Below are positions 8,391 through 16,879 of a stretch of 64,000 bases of DNA, piece after piece. The number at the start of each line of letters is the position of its first letter. Within the stretch, counting starts at the first letter, position 1. Made by a program: the position numbers and the translations under genes. The notes under the pieces were generated by a model. The model worked only from the letters and a program-made list of their open reading frames with translations, did no database searches and had not been told where the DNA came from. This stretch comes from Mesorhizobium_G sp050247155 (GTDB lineage Bacteria; Pseudomonadota; Alphaproteobacteria; Rhizobiales; Rhizobiaceae): contig JBFWUS010000009.1 of assembly GCA_050247155.1 (NCBI GenBank), forward strand, positions 1-64,000. Direction: 5' to 3'.

Positions 8391-8736
8391 CGATCATCCC
8401 CGCCTGCCTGAGCTGGTCGAGCGTCGCCAGCCGCGCCGCCTTTGGCGCGCCGCCGAGCGCCAGGTACTCGGCGAGCGCCCGGTCCTTGCGGTAGAGCGTC
8501 GTCATCGCGCGCACCGCATTGGCGACACCGCCGAACGCCGCCATGCCGAGCATGACGCTCATCACGCCGAGCCCCCACCATTCGGGAGACGTCGGCCAGA
8601 GCTTCCACGCGGCAAGGCCGCAGATGCCGGCCAGCAGGAACTGCACGTTGATGCCGATGACCGCGCCGGTGTTGGCCGGGCGCTTCATGGCGGGTGCGGG
8701 CGACGCGACGCGAGGCCTTATGCGAAAGTGGCTCAT
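8383..8736 (-). CDS. Two-helix membrane protein of the coupling operon (117 aa)
   Basis: The ATG at 8736 overlaps the upstream stop (ATGA), and the gene's stop overlaps the coupling ATPase start by eight bases. Two hydrophobic segments (residues about 25-45 and 53-72) would form a hairpin in the inner membrane. The cytoplasmic C-terminus contains a YRKDRALAEYLALG segment. It directly precedes an anchorless TraG-like ATPase and is the best candidate for its detached membrane domain. No family is recognised. Confidence 0.74.
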   Translation of the reverse strand: MSHFRIRPRVASPAPAMKRPANTGAVIGINVQFLLAGICGLAAWKLWPTSPEWWGLGVMSVMLGMAAFGGVANAVRAMTTLYRKDRALAEYLALGGAPKAARLATLDQLRQAGMIDE

Positions 8737-9125
8737 TGGACGGATGCCCGCTGCCCAGCGCCGGTCATGGCCCGTTCGACCGCCCGGCGTACCTGCCGCA
8801 ACCGCCAGATCGGTCCGAAACTCTGAGCGATCTCGTCATCCCTGAGCGCCAGCGAATGCACGCGCAGCGTCCCCAGCAGCGAAGCGGCAACCAGCGCCGC
8901 CGTGGCGGCAACGGCCAACGCTGCGATCTCGCCGGCATAGAGATAGCGATAAAAAGCCAACGCAAAGCCGGCGGCGCCGATCGCCGGCGGCCCCGCGAAG
9001 AAGAGCAGCGGCCGCGTCACCGAGACATATTCGATGCGCGCCAGCGAATAGGTCTTGCGCGGCGTCCTCAGCAGCGTGTCCGTCACTTCGAAACCACCAC
9101 CGTGATAGAAGATTGCCGCGCTCAT
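8733..9125 (-). CDS. Membrane protein, DUF6232-like (130 aa)
   Basis: A beta-rich N-terminus (FYHGGGFEVTDTLL, then YSLARIEYVSVTRP) is followed by two hydrophobic segments at residues about 40-85 and an arginine-rich tail. The layout recalls small bacterial DUF6232-type membrane proteins; this is from memory and tentative. The gene is coupled by ATGA overlaps on both sides (9122-9125 and 8733-8736). Confidence 0.7.
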   Translation of the reverse strand: MSAAIFYHGGGFEVTDTLLRTPRKTYSLARIEYVSVTRPLLFFAGPPAIGAAGFALAFYRYLYAGEIAALAVAATAALVAASLLGTLRVHSLALRDDEIAQSFGPIWRLRQVRRAVERAMTGAGQRASVQ

Positions 9126-9730
9126 GATGCGCTCCTCGCCATGCCGCAAACCTCGACGCGCGGCAGGCGCGCCATGGTCTCGCCGAAGGCGGCGATCCGC
9201 TCGTCCCGAACGAACCCCAGCGAACCCGAGAAGAAGGCCCACTCCTTCCGCGTGTCGGCGATGGCGAGGTCCGCCGCGCACGAGCATACCGAGCCGGCCT
9301 GGGCGAGGTTTGTTGCGGTTTCCCGTTCCAGCCGATCCATCGACTGCCGATAGGCGGCCTCCGTCTGTTCTCTCGCACGGTTGAACTTGCGCAGCGCCAA
9401 CCCCGGAATGTCGCCGAGGCCGAGCAGGTCGCCCATGCCGCCCGGGCGCTGTAGCTCCTGCAGGAGGGGATTGTTTTGCAGGCCGCGCAGCATTTCTGTT
9501 ACGATCTGGGCGTCGGGGCTGACCGACGGCAGCCTGATCGCGCGGGCCCGGTCTTCCGCCGCCCTTAGCGTCACGTCGCGATAACCGGCTTCGCAGCCAG
9601 GCAAAAAATCGAAGCGGACGACCCGGCTCGCAATGGCAGGACCGACGACAAAATAGTGCGCACCTGCCCACAGGACCGCCCCGGCGAGCACCGCCTTGGG
9701 CACGATGTCCGTGAATATGCCAGGTATCAT
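9122..9730 (-). CDS. Single-pass exported protein of the coupling operon (202 aa)
   Basis: The ATG at 9730 (MIPGIFTD) has AGGAG upstream. The longer open frame is proline/serine-rich shadow. An N-terminal hydrophobic segment (residues about 7-30) is followed by a helical, glutamate/arginine-rich domain with several cysteines, including a CSCAAD motif near residue 154. It is likely anchored in the inner membrane with its body in the periplasm. The stop overlaps the next gene by four bases. It resembles no mating-pore protein I know. Confidence 0.73.
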   Translation of the reverse strand: MIPGIFTDIVPKAVLAGAVLWAGAHYFVVGPAIASRVVRFDFLPGCEAGYRDVTLRAAEDRARAIRLPSVSPDAQIVTEMLRGLQNNPLLQELQRPGGMGDLLGLGDIPGLALRKFNRAREQTEAAYRQSMDRLERETATNLAQAGSVCSCAADLAIADTRKEWAFFSGSLGFVRDERIAAFGETMARLPRVEVCGMARSAS

Positions 9731-9765
9731 GATCAGACTCCTATGATCGATTGACGGTGACGGAT

Positions 9766-11001
9766 TCAGGCCTGGGGATCGCGCGGCGGGCGATTGCGCT
9801 CGCCCTCGCCCGCGGACCACCACAGCGCCTGCCGGTCGGCGCCATTGGGCTGTGAAGGCGGCGCCCCATTAGGGCGCGTCGGATGGGCACCCGCGCCGGC
9901 ATTGCGCGCGCGCTGCTGGCGGTGCTTGTCCCAAGCGAGCGTCCAGAAGGTGTAGCCCCAGAGCGCCAGCGGAAAGACCAGCTCGACCACGCCCGTGATG
10001 GCGGCGATCGGCAGAAAGTGCAGCATGTAGCCGAACGTGTCGGAGACGCCGGTGCGCGCCGGGAATGCGGGCGCTTCCAGCCGCTTCTGCCCGATGCTGT
10101 CCACCACCGAGGCAAGCCCCTGGCCGTAGCGCCTCAGCATATCACCGAGCCGCGCTTCCGCCTCCGGTCGGCCGGGTATGGACGCGCCCGCGCCGAGTTC
10201 GGCGGCATAGGCCGATAGCAGCGCGACGGGCGCTGCCTCCTGCAACGCGCCGACGCCCGCGCGAATCTCGGCATCGGCCTTCTGCAGCTTCGTGCGGCGG
10301 ACCCAGATGTCGGCGCTCTCGTCCGCGACGATCGCGTTGTATTCGGCCAGCCGGTCGCCGAGCTGCGCGGCGATCTGCTGGCGCGCCGTTTCTCCCGCCG
10401 TCACCTGCTCCGCGATGACCGCGGCGCGGCCGGCATGTTCCGCGACGACGCGCGCAACCGTGCCGTTGCCGCCGCCGCCCCGCCCGGAGATGCAGGAGGT
10501 CTCGACCTCGCAGGCCGCCTTCTGCCCGAGATCGGACGCGATCGCCTGGATCGCCGGGGCAATGCGCCCCGCACTCGATGCCGCCGCATTGGCGTTCGAC
10601 ACATAGGCGCTCAGCGCCTCGCTGTGCTCCTGCAACTGCAGCGCCGCGACGTCCTTGTAGACCAGCCCAGAATAGGTCGCGGAGAACAGGCCTCCGCCGA
10701 CGATGCCTATCGTCAGCACGCTGGTCAGCGTCGCGCCGTGATAACCGGTCGTGCCGAGTGGCGCGCCGCGCTCCAGTGCCAGCCTGTTCACCCCGTAGGC
10801 GATCAGCGAGCCGGTGAGCGCCAGCGTCGCGGCCTTCGCATACATCCACCAGCCATCGCCCTGGATGATGTTCGGCATCGCCATGAACAGCATGACGCCG
10901 CTCGCCCCCGCACTCAGCGGCAGGATGATGTCGAGCACCGGGCGGCGCGGCGCAGGCTGTTTATAGATCGGATCGTCGGCGTCTCTAATCGTTGCAGGCA
11001 T
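9766..11001 (-). CDS. Polytopic membrane protein of the coupling operon (411 aa)
   Basis: The ATG at 11001 follows GGAGA. Three hydrophobic segments lie in the first 110 residues (about 23-43, 52-70 and 87-107). Then comes a long polar, alanine-rich helical domain (about 115-320) and further hydrophobic segments near 335-365 (YMLHFLPIAAITGVVEL). The last 45 residues are proline/asparagine-rich and disordered. The topology suggests an integral protein with a large coiled domain, as in some conjugation scaffold proteins. I recognise no defined family. It heads the run of coupled membrane genes ending with the coupling ATPase. Confidence 0.75.
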   Translation of the reverse strand: MPATIRDADDPIYKQPAPRRPVLDIILPLSAGASGVMLFMAMPNIIQGDGWWMYAKAATLALTGSLIAYGVNRLALERGAPLGTTGYHGATLTSVLTIGIVGGGLFSATYSGLVYKDVAALQLQEHSEALSAYVSNANAAASSAGRIAPAIQAIASDLGQKAACEVETSCISGRGGGGNGTVARVVAEHAGRAAVIAEQVTAGETARQQIAAQLGDRLAEYNAIVADESADIWVRRTKLQKADAEIRAGVGALQEAAPVALLSAYAAELGAGASIPGRPEAEARLGDMLRRYGQGLASVVDSIGQKRLEAPAFPARTGVSDTFGYMLHFLPIAAITGVVELVFPLALWGYTFWTLAWDKHRQQRARNAGAGAHPTRPNGAPPSQPNGADRQALWWSAGEGERNRPPRDPQA

Positions 11002-11017
11002 GATTTCTCTCCGTGGG

Positions 11018-11794
11018 TCAGGATTGCGTGAGCGGCAGATTGCAGGTGAGGCATCCGAGTGCCGCCGCCGGGCGCGCCCAAGCCAGCATTTCGCAGCCCG
11101 CGCATTCGAAACGCCGGCGCGACGGACGACGGCGGGCGCCACTTTTGCGCCGGTCGTCCTCCTCGCCATCGGTCTCGTCCGGCGCCGGCGCTGCGGAAAA
11201 ACCCGTCAGGCCATCGCCCCAGTTCAGCTTGAAGCCGCTGATCGCCAGTTCCCGGCAGGTCAGGTCGAGTGGGCCGCATTCGATCAGGTAGTCGCTCATG
11301 CGGAAGCCGGTGCGCTTGCCGCCTGGGCGCCCGGTGCTCGAGGGCATCAGGCCGATCTCGATCATTTTTTCCGCCCAAACGAAATCATGATAGCCAGGCG
11401 CGCCAAAGCCGCCCTTGCGATTGCGCCGCCCGAACAAGTGGCGCCACAGATGCGTGAACTCGTGCGCGATGGTGCGGAACGCGGCGCGGTCGTCGTCCGG
11501 ATCGCAGCAGCTCAGGTTGAGGGCGATCTCATGCGCGACGGCGCCGCCGCGGTCGCGGAAAGCGTCGGCGCAGAAATAGCCCGCGACATGCGCCTGCCGC
11601 GTGAAGGTGAACATCACGTTCGGCAGCATCCCGCCGAAGTGCCGCTCGTTGAACACCGCGCCGATCTGCTGCAGCTGGCCATACGCTTCCGCCGTCGGCA
11701 TCCGCGCCGGCGAATTTTGGCGTACCGCAAATTCAATGGCTTCACGCCGAGCCAGATCATCGAACAGCGATTGGACAACAGGCACCTGGGCCAT
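11018..11794 (-). CDS. SprT-like zinc metalloprotein (258 aa)
   Basis: The zincin motif HEFTH (within TIAHEFTHLWRH) lies near residue 108, followed by a GYHD/WAEKM segment typical of SprT-like domains carried on plasmids and integrative elements. The C-terminus has a zinc-ribbon (CAGCEMLAW, then CLTCNLPL). The ATG at 11794 has AAAGGA eight bases upstream. SprT-like proteins cleave DNA-protein crosslinks in some systems; whether this one does is unknown. It lies 16 bases upstream of the coupling operon and is probably cotranscribed. Confidence 0.85.
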   Translation of the reverse strand: MAQVPVVQSLFDDLARREAIEFAVRQNSPARMPTAEAYGQLQQIGAVFNERHFGGMLPNVMFTFTRQAHVAGYFCADAFRDRGGAVAHEIALNLSCCDPDDDRAAFRTIAHEFTHLWRHLFGRRNRKGGFGAPGYHDFVWAEKMIEIGLMPSSTGRPGGKRTGFRMSDYLIECGPLDLTCRELAISGFKLNWGDGLTGFSAAPAPDETDGEEDDRRKSGARRRPSRRRFECAGCEMLAWARPAAALGCLTCNLPLTQS

Positions 11795-11941
11795 GGGGCG
11801 ATCCTTTTGCTCGCCCGCATCTGCCACAGGGCCTCAAGGCCGTCATGGAGAAGGGACGGGGATTCTTCCGGGATTCCCGAGTAAGGCTATGTAAAATAGA
11901 GGGAAATTGCGCTGATTGCTCTTGCGCTGCTAAGCTGCGCC

Positions 11942-12589
11942 ATGACCGAAACCTACGTCAAGGAAACCATTGTCCGCGTCGAAAAGTGCAGAGAGACCGG
12001 ACGAACTCTTTCGATCTGCCGCTTCGTGAACGGCGTTTTGCATGCCGACGAGACACCGGCTCGCCTTACATTTGATCCCGTCTCAGGTGTTTTGCGCCGT
12101 GAGGAGTGGATGCACCACGGGAAGCTTTTTCGGGTTGGGGGACCTGCGATGACGGACTGGGATCCCTCGGGACGTACCGCACACTATCAACGTTGGGTAG
12201 CGGCCGGTGGCGACCATCGCGACGGAGGCCCCGCGCAGATCGACCGAGACGTCGAAACCGGCATGATCACCCACGAACGATTTTTCCAGCATGGCGTCGA
12301 ACACAATCCGGCAGGCCCGTCCATGATCGAGCGCGATGCCAAAACAGGGGTCGCGGTGACCGAAGAGTGGCGCCAGTGCGGGATGTTAACACGGGAGGGC
12401 GACTTTCCCGCCGTTGTTCAGCGTAGTCCGTCCGGAACCGTGTTACGTGAGGAGTATTGGCAGGACGGCCGCCGTCATCGCGCGCATGGTCCCGCGGTCA
12501 TCGACCGACAAGCGGATGCCAAAACGCCGGTATTCGCCCATTATCGCTTTGGCCTCTTGCAGAATGTCCCCGGCCTGAAACATTCTTGA
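11942..12589 (+). CDS. HRxxGPA-repeat protein, copy 1 (215 aa)
   Basis: The protein is built of about six imperfect repeats of 30-34 residues. Each has a tryptophan or phenylalanine, a G-x-x-H-R-x-x-G-P-A core (for example HRDGGPAQID, HRAHGPAVID) and a following D-x-x-TG turn. The pattern is MORN/YwqK-like beta-hairpin repeats. No signal peptide or catalytic motif is visible, so it is likely a cytoplasmic binding scaffold. A second member with the same repeat stands at 40669-41211. Its 3' end is 50 bases ahead of a PLD-like gene, which may be cotranscribed. Confidence 0.8.
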   Translation: MTETYVKETIVRVEKCRETGRTLSICRFVNGVLHADETPARLTFDPVSGVLRREEWMHHGKLFRVGGPAMTDWDPSGRTAHYQRWVAAGGDHRDGGPAQIDRDVETGMITHERFFQHGVEHNPAGPSMIERDAKTGVAVTEEWRQCGMLTREGDFPAVVQRSPSGTVLREEYWQDGRRHRAHGPAVIDRQADAKTPVFAHYRFGLLQNVPGLKHS

Positions 12590-12639
12590 TCCGGATCGGA
12601 CAGCCGCACACTGCCTCAACACCGGATCGCCTTCCACAC

Positions 12640-13695
12640 ATGACCATCGAGTACGGGGAATTCGAAACGTTGCTTGCTCAATTCGATGAGCCAAGCGTCA
12701 AGAGGGCCGTTTATCGCGGCATGGCCTGGTATCTCAAGAACCATACGGGTTCCGGCGAGCATCCTGAAACCGTGCTGCGATCAATTTTTGAAACTCGTGT
12801 CGCGGCACTCACCAATCAGAGGAAAGGTGCCGGTCGCGGCGGCGACGAACCGTACCTCGGCATGCTGGAAAGTTGGCGCAAGGGCGAAGGCAGCTTTCGG
12901 TTGGCCAAAGCTGCCTACTACTGGCTTCATATCGACCCGGCCGACGGTTCATACGCCGAGCGCATCGATATGGAACTCTTGAAGAAGCCTTTTCACGAAC
13001 GGTTCGAGCGAACCGTGTCGGGCGATGTCCCTCCAGCATCGATCGAGAGGGCGGCATTTCCCACTCTCGCCGACCTTAAGAAGGACGCCACGCGAAACAC
13101 GTTCGGTGCCATCAACCGTCTCGCCCGCAACCCATCGATTTTCTTTCCGAGCGTTGTCGGCAGTGGTTTCGAGTTTCGCGATCTGATTGCAGCCGCGGAA
13201 GAGGAGCTCTTCGTATGCGGACAAAACCTTTTTTCCCTCGTCAAAGAGAACAACGGCGCTGAGACTCTCCGGCTCATCCGCGCCGCCGCTGAGCGAGGTG
13301 TTTCGATCAAGCTCATGATCTGTGACCCTGCGGATACCAATCATATTGGGCCCTGGTCGTTTGCGTGCAGTTCTCTCACCTACGGAGACGATCTGCGAAA
13401 AGCCGCGAGCATCTTTGCGACCTGGCCCGATCAAGTCCCCGGCGGCGAGCTACAGATACGGGTCGCCAAATTCATACCGACCAGTGTTACTTTCCTCGAT
13501 CCAATGCGCCGGACGTCACGTTTGGCGCTGATAACGCCGCACCATTTCGCACCGGTTAGCGCTGCAAGGCCATTCATTCTACTCACACACCACGCCGATA
13601 GCGCGCTCTACGACCAATACCATCGCAACTACGATCACGTATGGGACCATGCGACAGATATCCAACTGCCTTCGCCCCCTCGTACCTCGCGCTGA
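12640..13695 (+). CDS. PLD-like fold protein of unknown role (351 aa)
   Basis: I start at the ATG at 12640; the frame is open upstream but overlaps the previous gene with poor composition. Residues 1-130 are helical. From about residue 175 the sequence matches the phospholipase D-like fold seen in several accessory-genome proteins: an AAEEELFVCGQNL strand/helix, ERGVSIKLMICDP, then TSVTFLDP and a late histidine-containing RLALITPHH block. I see no canonical HxKxxxxD motif, so catalysis is doubtful. The pairing with an HR-repeat protein upstream is worth noting. Confidence 0.72.
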   Translation: MTIEYGEFETLLAQFDEPSVKRAVYRGMAWYLKNHTGSGEHPETVLRSIFETRVAALTNQRKGAGRGGDEPYLGMLESWRKGEGSFRLAKAAYYWLHIDPADGSYAERIDMELLKKPFHERFERTVSGDVPPASIERAAFPTLADLKKDATRNTFGAINRLARNPSIFFPSVVGSGFEFRDLIAAAEEELFVCGQNLFSLVKENNGAETLRLIRAAAERGVSIKLMICDPADTNHIGPWSFACSSLTYGDDLRKAASIFATWPDQVPGGELQIRVAKFIPTSVTFLDPMRRTSRLALITPHHFAPVSAARPFILLTHHADSALYDQYHRNYDHVWDHATDIQLPSPPRTSR

Positions 13696-13701
13696 TCATC
13701 G

Positions 13702-14215
13702 ATGATAGGCGATAATGGCCTGAGCTGGTTGTCAAGCTCCGCCATCGCAAGCTACGCGGACACATCACGCAGGATTTCGTTCGCCTGCCGGAGGTTCAGC
13801 ACCCGACAGGAGGCAGCTTTCTGTCGATCGAGATCGGCAGTCACTTCAGTTTCAGTCTCGGGCGGTCAGCTTTGCCAATCCCATGGTCGAAGGTACCGCC
13901 TTAGTGGGCAGGCCGGCATGATCAGCATTATTCGATGCCGGATCGCGTGCGATGTGAGCCGAGCCAAGCAACGCCGTCAACCGCCGGAAAGGCAAGCTGT
14001 GCGGTGAACCGCCTTGACGGCAAACGGCTCATGCTCCGCCAGGTCGATCAGCAGGCGCTATGGCTGGAGCGGAATTCGGCTCGGTTTCGATCAAACGAGC
14101 AGCGGGAACTCTTGAAATCAATCCGCAAATTTTAGTGGGCGATTATGCCGCTGGCCAACTCATTGTCTTTTGCAAGATGGCCAAGCGGCTTAGGTCGGTG
14201 AGAACGCTTCCGGTG
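13702..14215. other. Gene-poor strip with half of a dispersed coding repeat
   Basis: No complete gene is convincing. The part from 13935 holds a plus-strand open frame ending at 14135, whose middle is shared at protein level with a frame at 15046-15255. It is probably a relic of a small gene or mobile element. Nothing else stands out. Confidence 0.4.
14006..14083 (+). repeat. Diverged coding repeat, copy A
   Basis: This stretch matches 15141-15219 at most positions (about 68 of 79 by hand count). Both read as a peptide beginning NRLDGKRLMLRQ or NRLDSKRLMLRQ and ending RNS. Many differences are synonymous, so both copies seem to descend from a translated sequence. A short related piece occurs near 16450-16480. 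The two copies bracket the membrane-protein gene at 14216-14887. Confidence 0.6.
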
Positions 14216-14887
14216 CTACATGAACGTACTAACGACGAAGGCAAATTCGCAGCCCAATAGACATGTGATGTAAGTGATCAATGCGCCAGTAAGCAAGAAG
14301 GCAAGTGTATTCGGGTTGCCGCCCCCGGCGGTCACCAAAATGCCAGCCATTGCGGCCGTATAAGCGGCGAGACAGCCTGCCATGCATCCGAGGGACAACA
14401 TGTAGTTCTTAAGGATGTCATTCTTTCCTCCGCCTTCGAAGGTCTCGACATCGCTTTCAGCAATCCCATTGGCGAGAATGTCCTGCAACTCCTTTAGCGA
14501 TAGAAGTGTTGCTTTGAAGTTCGGATGCGCCTTGGTCCATTTTGCGTCCTTTTCGAACACGGCGCTAACGGCGGGCTGGTCCCCGAGTTTGGCCATGTCC
14601 GATGGAATCGGTGAAATTGCGACGTCCATTATCGCCAACTCGCTTAGGCGCGGCATATCACCTGCGAGTTCCACTGCTCCGGCAATTCTAAGCTCTGTCG
14701 ACAACAAGCCCTTCTGACTTACAGAAAATCGTGCCGTTCGGCTTTCCAGACTGATCGACCACGTGAGCAACTCGTCATTTCCGTCGCTGAAAACGGCGCG
14801 TGACGAGGCAGTCCTCTTGTCCTCGTTTAACAAATTTTCGTGGAAGAATGTCTTTTTGCCCGTGCTTTTCTTCGCAGCGATACGCAT
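14216..14887 (-). CDS. Hypothetical protein with C-terminal membrane hairpin (223 aa)
   Basis: The ATG at 14887 lies behind a GGGGGAAGTG ribosome-binding site; a GTG one codon earlier is possible. Residues 1-155 are soluble and lysine-rich at the start (KKSTGKKTFF). Two strongly hydrophobic segments follow (residues about 163-185 and 192-215), containing three cysteines. Lower GC than the surroundings and flanking repeat copies suggest separately acquired cargo. A soluble domain plus a terminal hairpin is common among membrane effector proteins of accessory DNA, but no function can be assigned. Confidence 0.65.
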   Translation of the reverse strand: MRIAAKKSTGKKTFFHENLLNEDKRTASSRAVFSDGNDELLTWSISLESRTARFSVSQKGLLSTELRIAGAVELAGDMPRLSELAIMDVAISPIPSDMAKLGDQPAVSAVFEKDAKWTKAHPNFKATLLSLKELQDILANGIAESDVETFEGGGKNDILKNYMLSLGCMAGCLAAYTAAMAGILVTAGGGNPNTLAFLLTGALITYITCLLGCEFAFVVSTFM

Positions 14888-15140
14888 CACTTCCCCCTAT
14901 TTTAGAAAGGGCGTATTCCAACGAAAAGGGCGGCAGCGGTCAAGAATAAACCATCAGGCCGGCATGGACGGTGCCTCGGAAAAGCTGGGCAATGTGAGGG
15001 TCGCCAGACCCGGCAAGCCATTGGCGTTTCCGCTACATCGACCTGATGGAAGGTCGTGACCCCGCCGCCGCACACCATATGATGTACGGCCATCTGCTGG
15101 ACCTGATACGCTGTTGCGGTCCTGTCGGCGCAGCGCCGAC

Positions 15141-15219
15141 GAACCGCCTCGACAGCAAACGGCTCATGCTCCGTCAGATCGATCAGCGTGCCTTGTGGCT
15201 GGTGCGGAATTCGGTTCGG
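15141..15219 (+). repeat. Diverged coding repeat, copy B
   Basis: This is the counterpart of 14006-14083, in the same orientation and about 1.1 kb away. The reading frame continues upstream to 15046 and ends at 15255. Substitutions such as CTT/CTC, CGC/CGT and CTA/TTG are synonymous, while the amino-acid changes are mostly conservative. Confidence 0.6.
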
Positions 15220-15282
15220 CTTCACTCAACGGAACATAGGGTTTTCTTCGTTTAATCAGAGAAGCCTAACCAACAGCGGCTC

Positions 15283-16287
15283 CTAGCGTGCCGCACCCGC
15301 CGGCCTCTCAGCAAACATGCAAGCAACGACATCTCCACCTTTAAGACACGGCTCAATCCAAGTTACATAACTGATAAATATGTACCCACAAAAGAATATC
15401 GCCCACATAGCCGTAAACAACACAGCCATAAATATTGCGTACATATTCCCTCTCCTAAATGCACCTCCTTGCCCATGCGCCTGTGGCACATACTTTGGGT
15501 AGAGATTTCCCCAAGCTATATTTCTTATTTTCCAGGCTTCTTTCGCATCCCTAATGGATCGCCTAGATGCGGTTATGCCCAACAATGAAATCAACCCAAT
15601 GCACACGCCAATAAAACTGATAACGAATACGGCAAGTCTGCCAATTGGAAGAACTGGTTTTGAGCCCCAATCAAGAATAAGGAGAAGAGTTATCGCACTT
15701 ATGATAAACCCCTGAAATGTCATCGTCCAAGTAACGCGTTGATGAGTTATCTCATCTTCCCTTTCTATTTCTTGTCTAAAATATTCGTAATATCTTATAG
15801 CAATCTCCCTATCCTTTTCGTCGATACAGTTAATTGCCAAGACGTTACTTCCAATATTATCCTCGCTCATTATAGGATTATATTCGTATATACCTGCCGA
15901 CCTGATTATGATAAACATCAACAAAGTTATTATTACAACCAATGCGATAACAATAAATACTATCGATTTTCTGGTACTAATTATTTCTAACAATGAGAAG
16001 TTGATCGTAAATTGTGAAAAATACCATACCAACGTTGATATAAATAATATTGTTACTGACAGTATGAAAACGCGGATTCTAGAAAATAGACGACTTTTTA
16101 CCTCCACATTTGAATTTTCTAATGCGGTTTCGTGCGTTTCACTGGGCACTTCGTTTTGCTTAGCTTGCATATCGGTCGGCACTGCCGGTCCCCCCATACC
16201 GCTGAAAGATACGCTCCTCTTCCTTACACTAAGCGGTGATGCAGCAGCAGTCGGACTATCGGCGCTCGCTGTTTCTCGGCTATGCAA
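15283..16287 (-). CDS. AT-rich membrane protein (334 aa), probable acquired cargo
   Basis: The gene has markedly lower GC than its neighbours, most strongly at 15740-16080, where many codons end in A or T. After a polar N-terminus of about 70 residues there are hydrophobic segments at about 72-92, 107-128, 193-210, 217-240 and 290-315. Between the second and third lies YYEYFRQEIEREDEITHQR leading into WTMTFQGFIISA, a motif I associate with a widespread family of small membrane proteins of unknown function. The start is uncertain because the frame begins in GC-rich DNA; internal ATGs at codons 31 and 40 are alternatives. Confidence 0.7.
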   Translation of the reverse strand: MHSRETASADSPTAAASPLSVRKRSVSFSGMGGPAVPTDMQAKQNEVPSETHETALENSNVEVKSRLFSRIRVFILSVTILFISTLVWYFSQFTINFSLLEIISTRKSIVFIVIALVVIITLLMFIIIRSAGIYEYNPIMSEDNIGSNVLAINCIDEKDREIAIRYYEYFRQEIEREDEITHQRVTWTMTFQGFIISAITLLLILDWGSKPVLPIGRLAVFVISFIGVCIGLISLLGITASRRSIRDAKEAWKIRNIAWGNLYPKYVPQAHGQGGAFRRGNMYAIFMAVLFTAMWAIFFCGYIFISYVTWIEPCLKGGDVVACMFAERPAGAAR

Positions 16288-16879
16288 GCATCGATTGAAT
16301 CAGCTCAACAACGGTTAACTGGCACCTGCCACACCACTGCGATCTTTGATCGTAGGGAGTTTCCATCATCTCTTAACTTCCCGCTTCCACAGTGACTATC
16401 TCACATGCTCGTCAATTCACATCTAGCCCTTCATCAGGACCGACGAGATGTGCGGTGAACCGCCGCGACTGCAAGCTGTGTATTGTCGGACGGTCGACAA
16501 TACCATCTCGGCAAGGGAGGGTCATCACCCTCCCGTTGCATCCCGCCCGGCTTGGCCAAAATCTCCGCTCGTTAACTCAAACGGTACGCTCCCGATGCGT
16601 ACGCTATCAATTCGATGCCTTCGTTGTCAGTCCTCGTAATTCATGTCGGTGTCGGGACCGACCCGCGGCGTCGTGCCGTCCTCATGCAGCGCCCTGCCGA
16701 GGGACCAAAATGCGTAGAGCGCGACAAAGATGAACAACACGGCCGCGCGAGGGCAACCAGAGCGATTGTAGTGAGCCACCACTGCAGGAACGGGCTCCGA
16801 TGTTTCGGACGCAAATTGGGCCAGGAAGATAAGTCTCGAAAAGACCGGCGGGATTTGCTTTGGTGGTGGGCCGCTGTCC
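16288..16879. other. Gene-poor strip with a possible membrane-protein relic
   Basis: No intact gene is evident. On the minus strand, from about 16800 to 16627, a frame reads as a hydrophobic segment AVLFIFVALYAFWSLGRALH with a polar tail ending MNYED. In the neighbouring frame the preceding bases read as another hydrophobic stretch (WWLTTIALVALA), as if a single frameshift had split a membrane-protein gene. A short piece near 16450 resembles the coding repeat at 14006 and 15141. Confidence 0.35.

Noticed and set aside
11000..11884. Plus-strand open frame of 294 codons
   Set aside because: It is antisense to the SprT-like gene, which carries HEFTH and a zinc-ribbon; the plus frame has no recognisable content.
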